DNA from: Paracoccus seriniphilus
GTDB lineage: Bacteria; Pseudomonadota; Alphaproteobacteria; Rhodobacterales; Rhodobacteraceae
DNA: 64,000 nucleotides
Direction of reading: 5' to 3'
Assembly (NCBI RefSeq): GCF_028553745.1
Contig: NZ_CP067129.1
Coordinates: 201,001-265,000, forward strand
The notes under the pieces are model-generated. The model saw nothing but the letters and a program-made list of their open reading frames with translations, did no database searches and was not told the DNA's origin. Positions 63,227 through 64,000 of this stretch are shown here, one piece after another (the first letter of the stretch is position 1; the number at the start of each line of letters is the position of its first letter). A program made the translations under genes and the position numbers.

Positions 63227-64000
63227 ATGAGCAAGACAACCGGCGAGCATGTGACAGTCCCCGATCTGCAGCGCAAATTCCTGGACCTTGTCGATCGGCC
63301 CGACCGGAAGGATGTCGGCGATTTTCGCGAGCATTTTCTGGCCCAGGCCGCAAAGCCCCATCGCATCGGCTTTCAGCGGCGCAATCTGAAGACCGCATTT
63401 TCGGCAAATCTGACGCGGTTGTTTCCCGATCTGATTGCCGTGGATGAAGAGGGCATTGATGGCGATGCGCCGGTGTTGATGTATGGCGCGGTTCTGGACG
63501 ATCTGACCAAATCGCATGAAAGCACCAAGGCGTTGCTGCCCCACGTGCGGCCCGGCGATACGGTGACCTTCTTCGAGATGGGGTTTCTGGCCTCGACCAC
63601 CAGCTGGTCCGAGGCCCTGGCATCGCGCGACCCCAAGCAGGCCTGCCTGGGGTATGTCTTTGACGACCGCGCCCAATATTACATGTCCGATTACGAAACC
63701 CGCCTCGATGAGAAGCTGAACGGCGATTTCGAACTGACCGATGCTGAACGCGCGCGGGCGGAGCGGGTGATGCGCCGGATCGTCGAAGCGAAGATCTCGA
63801 AATACAATTCGCAGCCGTTCTTCCGCCCGGATGTCTCGCCCGATTATGCGCGCCGTGTGCTGGTCGTGGATCAGAATTTCTCGGATGCCTCGACCTACTA
63901 CGGGCGGGCCTCGGAAAAGGAATTCCGCGCCATGCTGAAGGCGGCGATCGCGGAAAATCCCGATGCGGAAATCCTGGTCAAGACCCATCCCGATCTGAAC
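63227..64000 (+). CDS. Capsular polysaccharide biosynthesis glycosyltransferase, KpsC/LpsZ-like (3' end outside window)
   Basis: An open frame of 258 codons runs to the window edge without a stop. MSKTTGEHVTVPDLQRKFLDL is an N-terminal segment, and YSDYETR-like MSDYETRLDEKLNG, then VLVVDQNFSDASTYYGRASEKEFRAMLKAAIAENPDAEILVKTHPD matches the Capsule_synth pattern of KpsC/KpsS-type beta-Kdo transferases, in which (L/V)VVDQ and VKTHPD are typical. Together with the sulfotransferase before it, this suggests the beginning of a surface polysaccharide locus. The gene is cut by the window, so domains further on are not seen. ATG 63227 overlaps a GTG at 63224. Confidence 0.78.
   Translation, partial: MSKTTGEHVTVPDLQRKFLDLVDRPDRKDVGDFREHFLAQAAKPHRIGFQRRNLKTAFSANLTRLFPDLIAVDEEGIDGDAPVLMYGAVLDDLTKSHESTKALLPHVRPGDTVTFFEMGFLASTTSWSEALASRDPKQACLGYVFDDRAQYYMSDYETRLDEKLNGDFELTDAERARAERVMRRIVEAKISKYNSQPFFRPDVSPDYARRVLVVDQNFSDASTYYGRASEKEFRAMLKAAIAENPDAEILVKTHPDLN

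Overview
The window reads as a high-GC alphaproteobacterial chromosome, most likely a methylotrophic Rhodobacteraceae of the Paracoccus type. The mnmE-mnmG-rsmG-parA-parB order, HrcA/GrpE, LolA, HspQ, the glutathione-dependent formaldehyde pathway beside a XoxF methanol dehydrogenase and a cytochrome c553i-like gene, and a GC-rich terminator downstream of serC all fit that group. The assignment is from gene content only; no database search was possible.

Layout. 0-4.7 kb: end of mnmE, then mnmG, rsmG, parA and parB, with two perfect 16-bp parS sites inside the first codons of mnmG and rsmG, so this is probably close to the chromosome origin. 4.7-7.9 kb: a leftward operon rph-rdgB-ridA-hemW-DUF454. 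8.0-9.6 kb: hrcA-grpE. 9.7-23.9 kb: a one-carbon oxidation island with gfa, frmA (flhA), a ClpP-like protease, fghA, lanthanide-type xoxF, a cytochrome c, xoxJ, a CXXCW protein, two beta-propellers, an SRPBCC protein, an ABC system linked to quinoprotein dehydrogenases, a secreted poly-acidic protein and a two-cysteine secreted protein. 23.9-29.8 kb: UDP-galactopyranose mutase, a GT2 glycosyltransferase, an outer-membrane barrel, a thioredoxin/CcdA pair, a DMT exporter and HU. 29.9-36.5 kb: amn, an SDR protein, a UbiH-like hydroxylase, LolA, an MFS carrier and a HAD phosphatase. 36.8-40.6 kb: an Mla-like lipid-transport operon. 40.7-43.8 kb: a FixJ-type regulator and a Cache/PAS histidine kinase. 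44.1-48.0 kb: an FAD oxidoreductase, then an Lrp regulator divergent from ornithine cyclodeaminase and a CtlX-like hydrolase. 48.1-53.5 kb: maeB, and cysD-cysNC. 53.7-59.1 kb: an orphan STAS/anti-sigma pair, hspQ, creA, a metallophosphatase, serA and serC. 59.4-64 kb: an FMN-binding protein, RidA, DMT exporter, TetR, a sulfotransferase and the start of a capsule-type glycosyltransferase that runs off the end.

How the parts work together. XoxF would oxidise methanol in the periplasm and pass electrons to the c-type cytochrome. XoxJ, the CXXCW protein, the propellers, the SRPBCC protein and the ABC system probably serve maturation or cofactor/metal supply. Gfa, FrmA and FghA then take formaldehyde to formate through glutathione. 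The least explained parts are the ClpP paralogue with an aspartate-rich N-terminus, the secreted Asp/Glu-rich protein, and the mixed ABC system that pairs an exporter-type membrane part with a periplasmic binding-like protein. Several regulatory structures are visible: parS sites that also encode protein, a nested palindrome at the Lrp/cyclodeaminase promoter, a near-perfect TetR operator, a leader hairpin before serC, and TGACC pentamer repeats that carry the stop codons of two unrelated genes.
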